A stretch of 64,000 nucleotides of DNA from Henricia sp. BOLD:AAB3569 (lineage: Eukaryota; Echinodermata; Asteroidea; Spinulosida; Echinasteridae). Positions 37,601 through 45,167 of this stretch are shown here, in pieces. Each line of letters begins with the position of its first letter. The first letter of the stretch is position 1. Under the pieces are notes generated by a model. It searched no databases and was not told where the DNA came from. It worked only from the letters and a program-made list of their open reading frames with translations. The stretch is from contig JBBELK010000096.1 of NCBI GenBank assembly GCA_037783545.1, forward strand, positions 2,046,001 through 2,110,000. The letters are read 5' to 3'. A program made the translations under genes and the position numbers.

Positions 37601-40023
37601 TCGAGGAAAGTTCATTACACATGTTTTAACCGAGAAAGCACCGAGAACGACTTGGTTAAATTGTGAGCAATTTACAGCAGCCTTTAAACACGATATTTAA
37701 CCGAGAAATTCACGGTTAAAATGCGAGTGTTTATTTTTTAACCGAGAAACGTCGATTTTAACCGAGGAGATTTTCATAGTGGATATTCACTTCTAAACTT
37801 GACCATCCGCAAGTCAGCTGTGAAGCTGGCTCCCAGTCAATTGTTTTACAGTTTCAGAAAGACCAACATTTACGCTTTAAAATGATGGTGGTTTCAAGTT
37901 CATACGATATTCAGAAATTAAGTTATGGTTCCTGTGCCGAATCAGACCCGACATTGTAGACTAGCACCGGACGACATGCATGACATGACTTTCCTTCCTC
38001 CATCCATATGACTTTACGATCGATATCAACATAGACGTCGCTCGATCAGTGCTGATCAATATTTTATATAGGCTTCATCGCAATGCGCATCTGCATGATG
38101 TGTTGATAATTGTCGATTGATCGGACCGGTTTGATAGCAAACGTCCTCTAGTGGCGTGGCATACATTTTCATTCAATGTGAAAATGGCATATCAGGAGTG
38201 TTAAAATTACCGGATTTTCGTGGATAGAATTATTCGCACAATGTTGTGAAAAGGATTTTTACAGAAATCAATAAACCTCCTTACAGAAACACAGCGATAC
38301 TTGCGGGTACTACCATGACTACAAACAATCGTCGAAAAATAAATCCCGCTGGCTAGGAAAAAATACCATCTCACGATGGTACCGTGCTTACACTTGCACG
38401 TGGTACAAATCACAAAATGCATGCACACCGCAAGTTCCAACAGTAGCGGGAGCGTCGCGCCCCTGCCGCGGATTCCGTTCAGTTTTCCGGGTCAATTTCA
38501 TCCCAGCAAAGCCGTTCATTACAACATATAAATCGCATAAAAGAGCGGGTTCGGAGATAAAAAAATACATGTACATACATGTACTTTCTAAAGAAAGCTA
38601 TTATTTTCAACTCACAACGCCGGTAGTACTTGCTGAACCCGAAAAGAAATTTTTGAACTTTTGCCGAACCGAACCTGAACTTACGGACTTTGTTACAGCG
38701 ACCTGAAATTTTACTTTACAGTGTTAAAAAAACACCACAATTTTTTTTTTGTCAAATGGAGATGTTGCCAGCTGAAGGTGCTTTTAAAAAAAAAAACGTC
38801 TCCAGACAATTTTTCTATCATTCATTCAACACAAAAACCATGCATGGATTTTTATGGTTTTCTGAAGTATTACCGCATCTATGTGGCTAAAATTTCTACA
38901 AGGCAGTTTATCAACATTATTCTTTAGTATTATGTGATGCTGTTGTTCTTTTTAAAAGTTTTTCAATTATATATTCTGTCTTTAAAGGTAGAATACATGA
39001 TTGGTATCTCGAGGAACCAGAAATGTTCACAGATTTACACATAACTTACACAATATAAACACGATGACGGTAGAAAACTTCCCCGGAAATGGTTTTGTCT
39101 GAAGTACTATAGTCTTTGAGAAATGAGCAAAACAATGATTTTATGCTCGCTAGACGTAAATTCATTTGGTCCCAAAACCACTTCGCCCTGAAGCACTTAA
39201 CCCAAAGACCATTTTGCCCCAAAACCACTTCGTCCACACACTACCTCGCCCAAATAACACTTCGTGCACAGGCCGTGGTTCGGGGCAAAGTGACTGTAAA
39301 CCATTTGTGTTTTTACTGTTTTCTCAAAAGTTAGATGAAGTAGGAGCTGATTTTTGCTCAGGTTGGTTTTAATCATGCATACCTTCAATCACACAGGGGG
39401 ATGAAACTATTTGTAACAGTTTACCAATCATGTATACTATCTTTAAGATATGAATTTCCATACTAGCAACTACAGTGAAACTTGTATATAGTGGCCACTC
39501 TTGGGACCATAAAAATCTGGCCACCATAAACAGGTGGCCACCTTATATAGTGGCATTTGGGACATATGATGTGCCATTTGGGACAAAAGATGGGTGACCT
39601 TAGTAGCAGGTTTCACTGTACCATGTTTGCTCATGAGCTGCAAAAAATGTACAATCAATGTTTAGACCTTATTTTAACATTGCAACAAATTGGTCAAATA
39701 AAGTTTGCAGACTTTTCGGCCAGCTTGTTGTGGACTGTCGCAAATTAATTACAACAAATTTTTGTGGCCGCAAAATCAAACTCCTAAACGGAAAATTATT
39801 GCATATTTAACACATTCACTGGCATTGATACCCTGTTATGACCAGGTATTTCAAGCTTTCAGAAGGCAGCTGGAGCAACAGGCAATGGACCGTGTTTAGG
39901 TACGGCATAACCAATCAACAGCTATCCTACACGCTGGTGGAATGGGCCGTCAAAAAGCCGCAAACATTTCACAGTTTGACCAGTGACGATGACGAAAGAA
40001 CAGTATTCACGGAGTCGTTATGA
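16431..40023 (+). CDS. NAGS: N-acetylglutamate synthase (partial gene model, seven 3' exons)
   Basis: Makes N-acetylglutamate from acetyl-CoA and glutamate in the mitochondrial matrix; this starts arginine synthesis and, in ureotelic animals, supplies the activator of carbamoyl-phosphate synthetase 1. Seven exons joined 16431-16609, 17261-17423, 18794-18971, 20044-20137, 21586-21748, 22068-22162 and 39846-40023 keep one frame for about 349 residues. Recognition is from collinear motifs remembered from vertebrate NAGS: SGAPA, SIGET, VLFLNMTGGLRD, NIPADLD, SGTMFK, IYLSEGYSA, PYLDKF, LFWRS and SNRQW. The first ~120 residues complete the amino-acid-kinase-like domain; the rest is the NAT acetyltransferase domain. 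Vertebrate precursors are about 530 residues, so the mitochondrial leader and early kinase part are missing upstream. The final intron of 17,683 bp is filled by a 15.5 kb transposon. No premature stop or frameshift was seen in the exons. Confidence 0.92.
17261..17423 (+). CDS. NAGS: NAGS exon B (kinase-like domain)
   Basis: Acceptor gtacccacag, donor gtaagg. One base completing the split serine plus 54 codons: GHIPVLSSIGET and KVLFLNMTGGLRD are the strongest NAGS signatures in the window. The intron before it is 651 bp. Confidence 0.93.
17936..18052. mobile_element. Partial copy of the 2277-2471 MITE family
   Basis: The phrase aatgggagcctc with ggcgtaac before it and agcgcgtta after it matches the central part of 2277-2471, together with gatgtgcgtgcgcgttgtgtg. 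The right arm is missing. It lies in the NAGS intron between exons B and C. Confidence 0.65.
18243..18318 (-). repeat. Solitary tRNA-like unit (SINE head)
   Basis: On the minus strand: TATAGCTCAGCTGGTAGAG (box A), TATCTGCCTGGGG and GGATTGAAATCC (box B). It is followed upstream by the same cactgtg/ggagtaaacc words seen between units of the 3225-5030 array. With both internal promoter boxes it is the more complete version of that unit. The acceptor stem pairs poorly, so it is not a functional tRNA gene. Confidence 0.75.
18403..18743. mobile_element. TTAA-flanked MITE (AGGTAGA ends)
   Basis: Flanked by TTAA on both sides; left end AGGTAGAGTACTACATCA, right end complementary to AGGTAGAACACATGATTGG. 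341 bp, non-coding. Relatives at 18981-19293, 38728-38981 and 38986-39442 share internal words such as caacacaaaaa and catggatttt. TTAA duplication is seen in piggyBac and Sola3; the AGG/CCT ends do not settle which. Confidence 0.75.
18794..18971 (+). CDS. NAGS: NAGS exon C (end of kinase-like domain)
   Basis: Acceptor tcatctcag, donor gttagt. Fifty-nine codons plus one base: NIPADLD near the start and SSVVITSAKTILTELF near the end match NAGS, whose family pattern is VNLPADLD and SAVITAASTLLTELF. It ends with a split glycine codon. A TTAA MITE relative begins only 9 bp into the following intron. Confidence 0.92.
18981..19293. mobile_element. TTAA-flanked MITE, diverged relative of 18403-18743
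   Basis: TTAA at both edges. Shares catcatttgcag, caccacatgatttt, cattcaacacaaaaa and catggatttttaaa with 18403-18743 in the same order. The terminal repeats have decayed. Confidence 0.6.
19548..19768. mobile_element. hAT-like MITE (CAGGGCTCGAAAT ends)
   Basis: Begins CAGGGCTCGAATTTC and ends with the complement of CAGGGCTCGAAATACCC; 221 bp, within the NAGS intron between exons C and D. CAGGG-type ends suggest hAT, but no 8-bp duplication was found. The element at 40701-40936 has similar CAGGCCTCGAAATT ends. Confidence 0.65.
20044..20137 (+). CDS. NAGS: NAGS exon D (start of acetyltransferase domain)
   Basis: Acceptor ttgtccag, donor gtacca (non-optimal but GT). Two bases complete glycine, then 30 codons including SGTMFKKTERIL and DIDRLTKLIT, ending in a split arginine. 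GSGT-F-K is the conserved start of the NAT domain. Confidence 0.9.
20218..20898. mobile_element. TTAA-flanked element (AGGTACACAC ends)
   Basis: TTAA on both sides; left AGGTACACACCGG, right complementary to AGGAACACACGGG. 681 bp, GC-rich centre, no open frame; sits in the NAGS intron between exons D and E. Confidence 0.7.
21289..21453. mobile_element. M1-family MITE (GACTGCCGAAGTG ends, TA target)
   Basis: About 165 bp between TA dinucleotides. Left end GACTGCCGAGGTGAATACGTC, with an inner phrase attggctc...aaaaatcact, tgcttttgcaatggtac and ccatgatagtttagagcc; right end complementary to GACAGGCAAAGTGTGACGTG. The family is the commonest MITE here: other full or partial copies are near 26214, 29735, 30020, 33306, 33476, 34006, 43795, 52970, 54258 and 59012. 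Confidence 0.8.
21586..21748 (+). CDS. NAGS: NAGS exon E (acetyltransferase core)
   Basis: Acceptor tatttgtag, donor gtaaag. One base completes arginine; 54 codons follow with SFGRVLKDNYF, GRLHTIYLSEGYSAVAI and VPYLDKFSIS. The IY-SEGY and YLDKF motifs line the acetyl-CoA/glutamate site in the NAT fold of this family. Confidence 0.93.
22068..22162 (+). CDS. NAGS: NAGS exon F (acetyltransferase core)
   Basis: Acceptor aaacacag, donor gtgagt. Thirty-one codons plus TG: GEGTSDMLWN corresponds to the pyrophosphate-binding Q/E-G-x-G-x turn of GNAT enzymes and is followed by LFWRSNISNKVNA. The TG is completed to tryptophan by the first base of exon G, 17.7 kb away. Confidence 0.92.
22256..22470 (+). 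repeat. Left terminal and subterminal repeats of the CACTA-like element
   Basis: After the terminal CACTATGAAAA, the words ctcggttaaa, aaccgac, caaccgtg, accgagtttt, aaccgtgtttt and ttaaccatg recur about every 15-40 bp, in both orientations. Confidence 0.75.
22960..23110 (+). repeat. CCAACTCGACCGTTGA minisatellite
   Basis: Irregular ~16-bp repeats of ccaactcgaccgttga, with variants accaactcgtctgctg and gtcgacttcaaagtcgag. The same family fills 63636-63830. Confidence 0.8.
23376..25555 (+). repeat. Satellite array, ~182-bp monomer, 12 copies
   Basis: Each monomer runs gtccatcaaaatagcat, gcgtaagatttataac, tttatcaaaattgtcaatg, gacctcatacgtgaag and gtcgcatcgtcattttttgg. Starts of gtccatcaaa are near 23385, 23567, 23752, 23929, 24106, 24292, 24478, 24659, 24846, 25022, 25208 and 25397. 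A six-monomer higher-order repeat is visible: the unusual monomers with gcgcaatatttatcaac near 23580 recur near 24675. No coding function. A diverged single monomer is at 28875-29030. Confidence 0.92.
25563..25591 (-). repeat. ACTGGTTCCCG terminal-repeat motif next to the satellite
   Basis: On the minus strand: ACTGGTTTCCGTCCACATAT then TCCACACAGGAG, directly abutting the last satellite monomer. The same motif recurs at about ten places in the window. Confidence 0.75.
26214..26340. mobile_element. M1-family MITE, partial
   Basis: Contains accattgcaaaggcacaggg, aaacggttcagtg and gtgacgtgttcacc followed by gtagtctatta; left end eroded. Confidence 0.65.
28875..29030 (+). repeat. Isolated diverged satellite monomer
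   Basis: Shares tcaaacttttag, attgtcaatgtgacctcata and gatgtcgcatcattt with the 23376-25555 array. It is followed, 70 bp on, by a plus-strand copy of the ACTGGTTCCCG motif (29099-29127), so monomer and motif co-occur twice. Confidence 0.75.
29735..30163. mobile_element. Two M1-family MITE copies in opposite orientation
   Basis: The first (about 29735-29905) begins cagccgaagtgtgacg and ends with cacttcggcagtc; the second (about 30020-30163) carries ggctctacactaaaaatcat and ends with cggctgtctattg. Confidence 0.7.
31075..31360. mobile_element. Fold-back MITE (TGACCCGCTCT ends, TATATG duplication)
   Basis: 286 bp. Left TGACCCGCTCTCC then agtcgcgctggctagtattc; right the complement. Flanked by TATATG at 31069-31074 and 31361-31366. 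The partner arm at about 29192-29207 has the uninterrupted sequence with a single TATATG, so the boundaries are directly supported. Confidence 0.85.
31754..32112. mobile_element. TTAA MITE (AGGAGCATGACCAGA ends)
   Basis: 359 bp between TTAA sites. Ends AGGAGCATGACCAGA and the complement of AGGAGTGTGACCAGA. A near-identical copy in inverted orientation is at 56739-57098. The paired arm of the surrounding inverted repeat preserves a single TTAA at 26774-26777 with matching flanks, giving an empty site. Confidence 0.88.
33306..34166. mobile_element. Cluster of three M1-family MITEs
   Basis: Copies begin near 33306, 33476 and 34006; the middle one is split by the SINE at 33597-33961 and resumes at 33962 with agagccaattgccatggc. 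Words such as gaatacgtca, tgcttttgcaatggtac and gtgacg identify them. Confidence 0.7.
33597..33961 (+). mobile_element. tRNA-derived SINE, full length
   Basis: The head has box A tggccgagcgg (33607-33617) and box B ggttcgaacct (33663-33673), and gtaccgt at its 5' end pairs with acggtac at about 33684. A class-II (serine-like) tRNA origin is suggested by the long variable region. A ~250-bp body with cttgggcaaggcactcaacc follows, then a taataataataat tail. It lies inside an M1 MITE, whose two halves flank it. Confidence 0.85.
34758..37480. other. Interior of the CACTA-like element, no gene recognised
   Basis: Mixed composition. Small features: a palindrome aaaactgaccagtggtcagt at about 35897-35921, a gga/tcc palindrome at 36302-36317, and a pair of TAGTCTGGTTCCCGG (36214) and its complement with atatgtggag (36628-36653) that could bound a 440-bp element. 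36640-37120 is CpG-rich with no exon support. Confidence 0.35.
37590..37781 (-). repeat. Right terminal and subterminal repeats of the CACTA-like element
   Basis: The word ttaaccgag or its variants recurs at least six times before the terminal TTTTCATAGTG. Confidence 0.75.
37785..38720. other. Residual NAGS intron, no further gene recognised
   Basis: Sequence between the right CACTA end and the next TTAA MITEs. No exon signals; tacatgta words are frequent. Confidence 0.35.
38728..39442. mobile_element. Two adjoining TTAA MITEs (38728-38981 and 38986-39442)
   Basis: They share the TTAA at 38982-38985. The first resembles the interior of 18403-18743 (cattcaacacaaaaacc, catggattttta). The second has matching ends AGGTAGAATACATGATTGG and its complement, and contains short tandem words ccaaaaccacttcg/ccc at 39170-39260. 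Confidence 0.7.
39473..39618. mobile_element. CAGTGAAAC MITE, TA target
   Basis: CAGTGAAACTTGTATATAG at the left, complement of CAGTGAAACCTGC at the right, TA on both sides, internal gtggccacc words. A relative lies at 47151-47306. Non-autonomous, probably Tc1/mariner-type. Confidence 0.75.
39846..40023 (+). CDS. NAGS: NAGS exon G (terminal exon)
   Basis: Acceptor gttatgaccag; first base completes tryptophan, then YFKLSEGSWSNRQWTVF, matching the family pattern YFK-S-GS-SNKQW at the end of the NAT domain, then ITNQQLSYTLVEWA. The protein ends ERTVFTESL with TGA at 40021-40023. The tail after VKKPQTF is lineage-specific. An AATAAA occurs at 40229-40234, inside the next fold-back repeat, and could serve as polyadenylation signal. 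Confidence 0.93.
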
Positions 40024-40148
40024 AGTCCCATGTAGGTGACTTGTGTAATATATGCATCAATATTTATAAACCATTGTTTATTTCTAATTATCTGAAATTT
40101 GTCCATTTAGGTGGATTATTGAATGGGTCTGTTTTATGGTTTCAGTGA

Positions 40149-40699
40149 ATATTCTTGGGTTTTACTTGGCTTGACAACAGTTGCTATCCGCCATTACTGT
40201 GTCCATACTATGGCACGCCAAAGCGAAAAATAAATTAACACTGATAATTTAATGTTGACGCATATTTTCGCAAATGTTGCACAAGAAAAACAAGTCGGCA
40301 TGACTTTTAAATGTTGATAGACTGTTTGAAACTGGCATACCGTGCTTTTGTTGGCAAGTTTTTAAAAAATGTTGACTTGTTTTTTCAGGGTAGTTGGCAA
40401 AATTATCGGTGTTGAATTTGTGCCATAGTATGGACACAGTAATGACGGATATGGTAGTTGTTGACGTTTCTGCCATCAACCTTGAAAAACAAGTCTCAAC
40501 ATTTTTAGAAACTTGCCAACAAAAGCATGGTATGCCGGTTTCAAACAGTCTATCAACATTTAAAAGTCATGCCAACTTTTTTTGTCTTGTGTCAACATTA
40601 AATTATCAGTGTTTAATTATTTTCGCTTTGGCGTGCCATAGTATGGACACAGTAATAGCGGATAGCACCGTTGTCAAGCCAAGTGAAACCCAAGAATAT
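40149..40699. mobile_element. Fold-back element, ~230-bp arms
   Basis: Outer ends atattcttgggtttacttggc-like on the left and gccaagtgaaacccaagaat on the right; inner words cttgccaacaaaagca and catagtatggacacagtaat recur in both arms. It begins 126 bp after the NAGS stop, so the NAGS 3' UTR may run into it. Confidence 0.8.
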
Positions 40700-40700
40700 G

Positions 40701-40936
40701 CAGGCCTCGAAATTTATAATTTTTAGGGCAGAGCCACTTTGGCCTTAAAATTGTCTGTTATTTTGGGGCACCAAGACCAGTTCGCAGGGCACTGAGGCCA
40801 CTTTGCCAGTGCACTACGGCAACAATTATAAATGTATTGCAGCCACACTGGCCCCATAAAATGGCATATAAAAGGGGCTTTGGGGCCAGTTTGTTTAGGC
40901 GTGGCGGCCACTGCCCTCTGTTAATTTCAAGGCCTG
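40701..40936. mobile_element. hAT-like MITE (CAGGCCTCGAAATT ends)
   Basis: Starts CAGGCCTCGAAATTTA and ends with the complement of CAGGCCTTGAAATTAA. 236 bp with tggggcca words; no convincing 8-bp duplication seen. Confidence 0.7.
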
Positions 40937-41762
40937 TATATTTTTTGCAGTACAGTGTTTTGCTTTAGTGCGGTTCAAATTTCTAGACAGTGGGCAGGCC
41001 GGTGGTCACAAAAGTCAAAATGAGATCGCAAAACATGCCACTTTTATCCATGAAAATCACTGGGAAAATCATACATCCAATAGTACATTAACAATTGTAG
41101 AATTCTTGGTAATACTGGGAATACTCTTGGTATTATTTTTGACTTGAGTAAAGTTTTAAAAAAGTGATACAAATTGCATGTTCGCAATTTCGCAACAATT
41201 CACTGATGGTTTTCAGCACATGTAATATCTATGTCAGAGGCAGTTGGACTGGTATCTTACTACTAGCCAAAATTGTAGTGCACACGTACCCAGACTTGAA
41301 GAGGAGTCTCCGGAAGAGTTGTACCCTGGGGCTATTTCTCTGTCAGGCCATTGGTTGCAAACAGCTGTTTACATTGTTTCACTGGGCCAGAATTAGTATG
41401 ATTTATAGCTTCCGTTATGCAGGATACACAAATGAAGGAGCCTGGCTAGAGGCCCAGCCTTTCCAGGGTCAGCCTGACTGGTGTGAACTAAACATTAAAG
41501 GTGACGTACAAAAGCACCCTGTGGTATGTCGGACTGCCAAAGGCATGAGAAGTATATTTTTGCAATGTGTGTGAAAAAGACAGTAAGACATATGCACAGA
41601 TTTGACAATACAGCTGAAGTGGGTCACTAATCCTAAATGTTACTTTTATAAAACGTTTTACTTTTAACCTTGCAGCTTTGATGAAATGTTGGCACATTTT
41701 GGATATAGAAAAGCAGATGTATAGGAAAGGAGTCTCTGTAGTTCCTATATTGGTCTATAGAC

Positions 41763-41922
41763 AGACCCTTTGCACGAGTGGCCATGACAGGGGCAGTTAC
41801 GGTATAGTGTCACTGTGTGCCATACATGAGTACTGGTATGAGTAGGCACTTTGTTGATCTATTGTCACATCATTTAAATATGAAAACCTGCGCCCTGTCA
41901 TGGCCCCTGGTGCAAAGGGTCC
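41763..41922. mobile_element. MITE with GACCCTTTGCAC ends
   Basis: About 160 bp; the left 30 bases gaccctttgcac...ggccatgacaggg return as complement at 41893-41922. Confidence 0.75.
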
Positions 41923-42315
41923 ATATGTATATCAAAATGTTTGAAAACAAAATAAGCATGTGAAAGAGGACCCGCTTTCACACCCAAGAATGCATTATGC
42001 ACAGCACATGCTAGCCTGGAAGAGAGTCCGCCATCTAGCTTTTCTACATTTAACTAATGAGTGCTTGTTAAATTGGTTTAAAAAACTTTATTCTAGTTTG
42101 TTTTTCTTCTTACTGGGATAAGCAGGGTAGATAAAATACGAATTTGCTTTAAAGATATACAGTCTGTGTGTTTTGGGTGTGGCACCTCGAAAAATAGTGT
42201 TTTTTAAATTGATATTTTTCTGTTAATTAGAGTTTGTTTTGCCCTTACCCGACATATATTTATTAGCACTGTATACTCGGTGCTTTCCCGAGACACTATG
42301 ACAAATTTCATAGCG

Positions 42316-42387
42316 TGCTCCGGTGGGATTCGAACCCACGACCTCCTGCAAACAAGGCAGACGTCTTAACCACTCGACCACCGAGCT
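42316..42387 (-). tRNA. tRNA-Thr(TGT)-like sequence, probable pseudogene or SINE head
   Basis: Minus strand: D-arm GTCGAGTGGTTAAGAC, anticodon arm with loop CTTGTTT (anticodon TGT at 42352-42354), perfect T-arm GTGGGTTCGAATCCCAC. The acceptor stem has two mismatches and no long T run follows. It lies inside a TTAA element next to gtgctttcccgag words, so a SINE head or tRNA pseudogene is more likely than an active gene. Confidence 0.5.
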
Positions 42388-42462
42388 AGCCGGACAAACA
42401 TTTGGTTATCGACTGTCAATATTTTGAATTATTCGCAGTCCGCCAATAATTCAAGACGTAGA

Positions 42463-42658
42463 CTTGCCCACGTCTGACCTCCCGTGCTCGGTCTGCAACG
42501 CGCAGCACCCTCCGGACTGGTGGCCTGTCCAATCTGTTTCCTCCATCTCAGAAAGTCTTCTGAGACAGAAGAAAAGAGATTTGACAGGCCACCAGTCCAG
42601 AGGGCACGCTGCTTGCACCGCACCACAGACCACACACGGGAAGTCAGAACTAGGCAAG
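42463..42658. repeat. Hairpin MITE, ~75-bp arms
   Basis: cttgcccacgtctgacctcc...ggactggtggcctgtc pairs with gacaggccaccagtcc...cacgggaagtcagaactaggcaag apart from small gaps. Confidence 0.8.
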
Positions 42659-42789
42659 GAATAAAAACAGCATTTTTTTCCCACAGGGTTTTCGATGTCC
42701 AAAATACAAAGTATGTTTTTTTCGTTAAAATAAATTAAATGCTTAAAATATTTTGTTAGAAGAAAAAACCATGGACTGTATATCTTTAA

Positions 42790-43794
42790 ACAGTTTGAGA
42801 ACCAATGTCGAAGTTGTGTAAATAGAAGAAGGGTATAGTTATCCATATTTACATTTAAAATGTTCACATTTCTTCGTAATTAACAGTAATTCTTGCTAAA
42901 AAATTATATTCTGTGTATATGTGGTATATCGTATGTTGTAGATTTCAAAAATGTATAATGGTTTGTACACATACTGTATGTAGTTCTATTTTTCTATGCA
43001 GTTTTTATTTAACATTTCAGGATTTGTTTTTGGCTGGTCTTGTCGAAAATGTCAATCAGTGGGAATTACTTTTTAAAAAAATGCCCTTTCATGTTTGGTT
43101 TTAAAGATTATCAAGGGTCCAAAAGTCATGTCACTTGAAAAGCAATAAATCTCATTCATGTGGATGGACATTTCAGTCTATTGTGTCCCTGAATCAGTTC
43201 TATAAAGTGAATACGGAAAGGTGCACCATTTTGAAAAATGGCACCTTTTATTCATTGGGGATCAAAAGGAACATGCTCTTGTGTATACACAATTAAGTTA
43301 TACGAAAACTGCATGGCAAAAAACAACGTAATGTCAGTTACCGGCATGTTCTCATTAACCTTCAATCCTCAAAAAATTCTGATTTTACATACACCCTAGG
43401 GTATAATACACCAACTTAAAACGAAATGTCTTCTATCTTGTACACATGTACTCCATAACCTAATAATACAGTCACATAAATTTTACCATTCCAACATTTC
43501 AGGGACATGAGATATTAGAAAATGATTCTGCACCAAGATTTTTGGTTTCCTTTATGCGTAACGTCAGTTACAGACACGTTTTTAATCACTGCCACAAAAT
43601 AAATATAGCTACGGTGAAAAACTTACCACGGTACCCATTCCTTCAATATACGTGGCTCTTAAATCCATACTGAGTAGATACCCCAATTACATGTATAACA
43701 TAATTAAGAAGGCAAAAAGCGTGTAATTGTAACGTCAGTGTCCACACACATTTATTTACAAGGGCGCCCTCACGTACGTGATCAAAACTATGCC
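42790..43794. other. No gene recognised
   Basis: AT-rich sequence with no convincing exon or element boundary. Confidence 0.3.
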
Positions 43795-44190
43795 CTTGAC
43801 TACTGTGGTATAAAGTACGAAAGTGAAAATGTCACCCTTTGTGTGTTGCCAGGTTAGTGTATTTGTTTTCATCGATTTTCAAGTCAAAATATTGAGTTTC
43901 GAGGAACCATTTTCCAATTGTCAAGTCAAAAATCCCAGTTCCCGAGTCAAAAATCCCAGTTCCCGGGTCAAATCGTCCAGTTTTTGAGTCAAAAATACCA
44001 CTTTTCGAGTCAAAATTTCTAGTTTTTAAGTCAAAATGTCTAGTTTTCAATCAATGAAACTTGACACGAACACACGCCAGGTTACTGGGTCATAGGCCAG
44101 TGAAGTGTTCCCTGTGCTTTAGAAATGAACATTTCAGATTACCAGCAATGATACCCAGGGCAATTGACGTCACACTAATTTAGTAGTCTA
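43795..44190. mobile_element. M1-family MITE enlarged by an internal minisatellite
   Basis: Left part gaaagtgaaaatgtcaccc and right part ttgacgtcacactaatttag with gtagtctatta are M1 ends. Between them 43858-44052 is a 21-bp minisatellite, which more than doubles the element. Confidence 0.7.
43858..44052 (+). repeat. 21-bp minisatellite gagtcaaaaatcccagttcc
   Basis: About eight imperfect copies. On the minus strand it reads as a seven-residue repeat of the KTGIFDS type because 21 is a multiple of three. Confidence 0.85.
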
Positions 44191-44574
44191 TTATGGCTCT
44201 GTTTTCCATGCAGTATGGACCTCTCTCAATTGACGTCACTTCCTACAAATTGCCATGTCCATCAGATTCTTTAGTAACTTTTTTGAGACGTGTTTCTCGG
44301 AACGTACGGGAGGTGAGCTAACAAGTTGATTTTCATCACATGAAGATATAGTGCCATTTGTGCAGTTTTCCAACCCTGTATTATCTATTTTTAAAGGTTG
44401 TAGAGATTATAACAATTAAAGGGACAGTGTCGTCAGTACAAGGATGAAGTTTTTGAAGTGAGCCCTCTTGCTGATTCTCAATTCTCCACTCCTATTTTTA
44501 GCAGCAACTGATGAACTTTTGACCTGGCCGACCGCACAAGTCATGAACACCGCGCGCGCGCGCCCCTTGTCTGG

Positions 44575-45027
44575 TATGGGCGGCCATCGGGGCAAAAAAG
44601 ACGTTACCGCACGCGTAGACGATACCGCACGCGTATACGTTGCGGCCCGCGAAGACGTTGCGGCCCGCGTAGACGTACGTTGCGGCCCGCGTAGACGTAC
44701 GTTGCGTAGACGTACGTTGCGGCCCGCGTAGACGTACGTTGCGGCCCGCGTAGACGATCCCGCCCGCATAGACGTTCCCGCACGCGTTGACGATACCGCC
44801 CGCGTAGTGGACAATGCCACACGCGTAGACGATACCGCACGCGTTGACGTTACCGCAAGCGTAGACGATACCGCCCGCATAGTCGATACCGCCCGCATAA
44901 ACAATATACCGCGCGCGCGTACAGACAAAGCCGGGAAAGACGTACTCCGGGGGCCGCGAAGACCTTACCAAGTGAAAAAGACAGAGGGCGTAATTCCCGT
45001 CCACATATTCCACACAGCGATCCAATC
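44575..45027 (-). repeat. Left inverted arm: 18-bp CpG-rich minisatellite
   Basis: Variants of gtagacgataccgcacgc and gtagacgttgcggcccgc repeat, each 18 bp with three or more CpGs, followed by a unique 100-bp edge (gggaaagacgtactccgg, gaccttaccaagtg). The arm ends with ttcccgtccacatattccac and gcgatccaatc. Confidence 0.9.
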
Positions 45028-45163
45028 AGGGCTGCTTTCGAGCGCTCGCCCCTGGTGCTCCCAGGTGGTGGAAACGTTACGTCACACACATGCTTACACA
45101 CGCTTTCGGGCGAGCACCATGGAGCACCATGGAGCACCTGGTGCCGCGCTCGAAAGCAGCCCT
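45027..45163. mobile_element. MITE with GGGCTGCTTTCGAGCGC ends
   Basis: The two ends are complementary over 17 bp and the centre has three copies of ggagcaccatgg-like words. It abuts the inner edge of the left minisatellite arm. Confidence 0.7.
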
Positions 45164-45167
45164 ATAG

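Larger units (their letters stand above)
22256..37781. mobile_element. 15.5-kb CACTA-like (EnSpm/CMC) element, non-autonomous, with nested insertions
   Basis: The left terminus CACTATGAAAATCTCCTCGG continues through aaaatcgacgtttctcggtta; the right terminus is the exact complement over about 45 bp. A GAT triplet adjoins each end (22253-22255 and 37782-37784). CACTA termini with 3-bp target duplications define the CACTA class. Both subterminal regions repeat the word CGGTTAAA/TTTAACCG many times (22275-22470 and 37590-37765), as CACTA transposase-binding regions do. No transposase-sized open frame is present. The interior is a minisatellite, a ~182-bp satellite, a large inverted repeat, MITEs and a SINE. 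An alternative is two solo ends, but matching GAT flanks make one element more likely. Confidence 0.75.
22163..39845 (+). other. NAGS: NAGS last intron, 17.7 kb
   Basis: Bounded by gtgagt and an acceptor gttatgaccag; the split TG|G codon and the uninterrupted alignment across it support the pairing. Only about 2.1 kb at its ends (22163-22252 and 37785-39845) lies outside the CACTA-like insertion, and part of that is further MITEs. Confidence 0.85.
42153..42785. mobile_element. TTAA-flanked segment with AGATATACAGTC ends
   Basis: TTAA at 42149-42152 and 42786-42789; AGATATACAGTCTGTG at the left, complement of AGATATACAGTCCATGG at the right. It contains a tRNA-like unit and a separate hairpin (42463-42658). 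Confidence 0.65.

Noticed and set aside
41164..41574. 136-residue plus-strand open frame downstream of NAGS
   Set aside because: No motif recognised, no splice context, and it continues through AT-rich spacer; likely chance.
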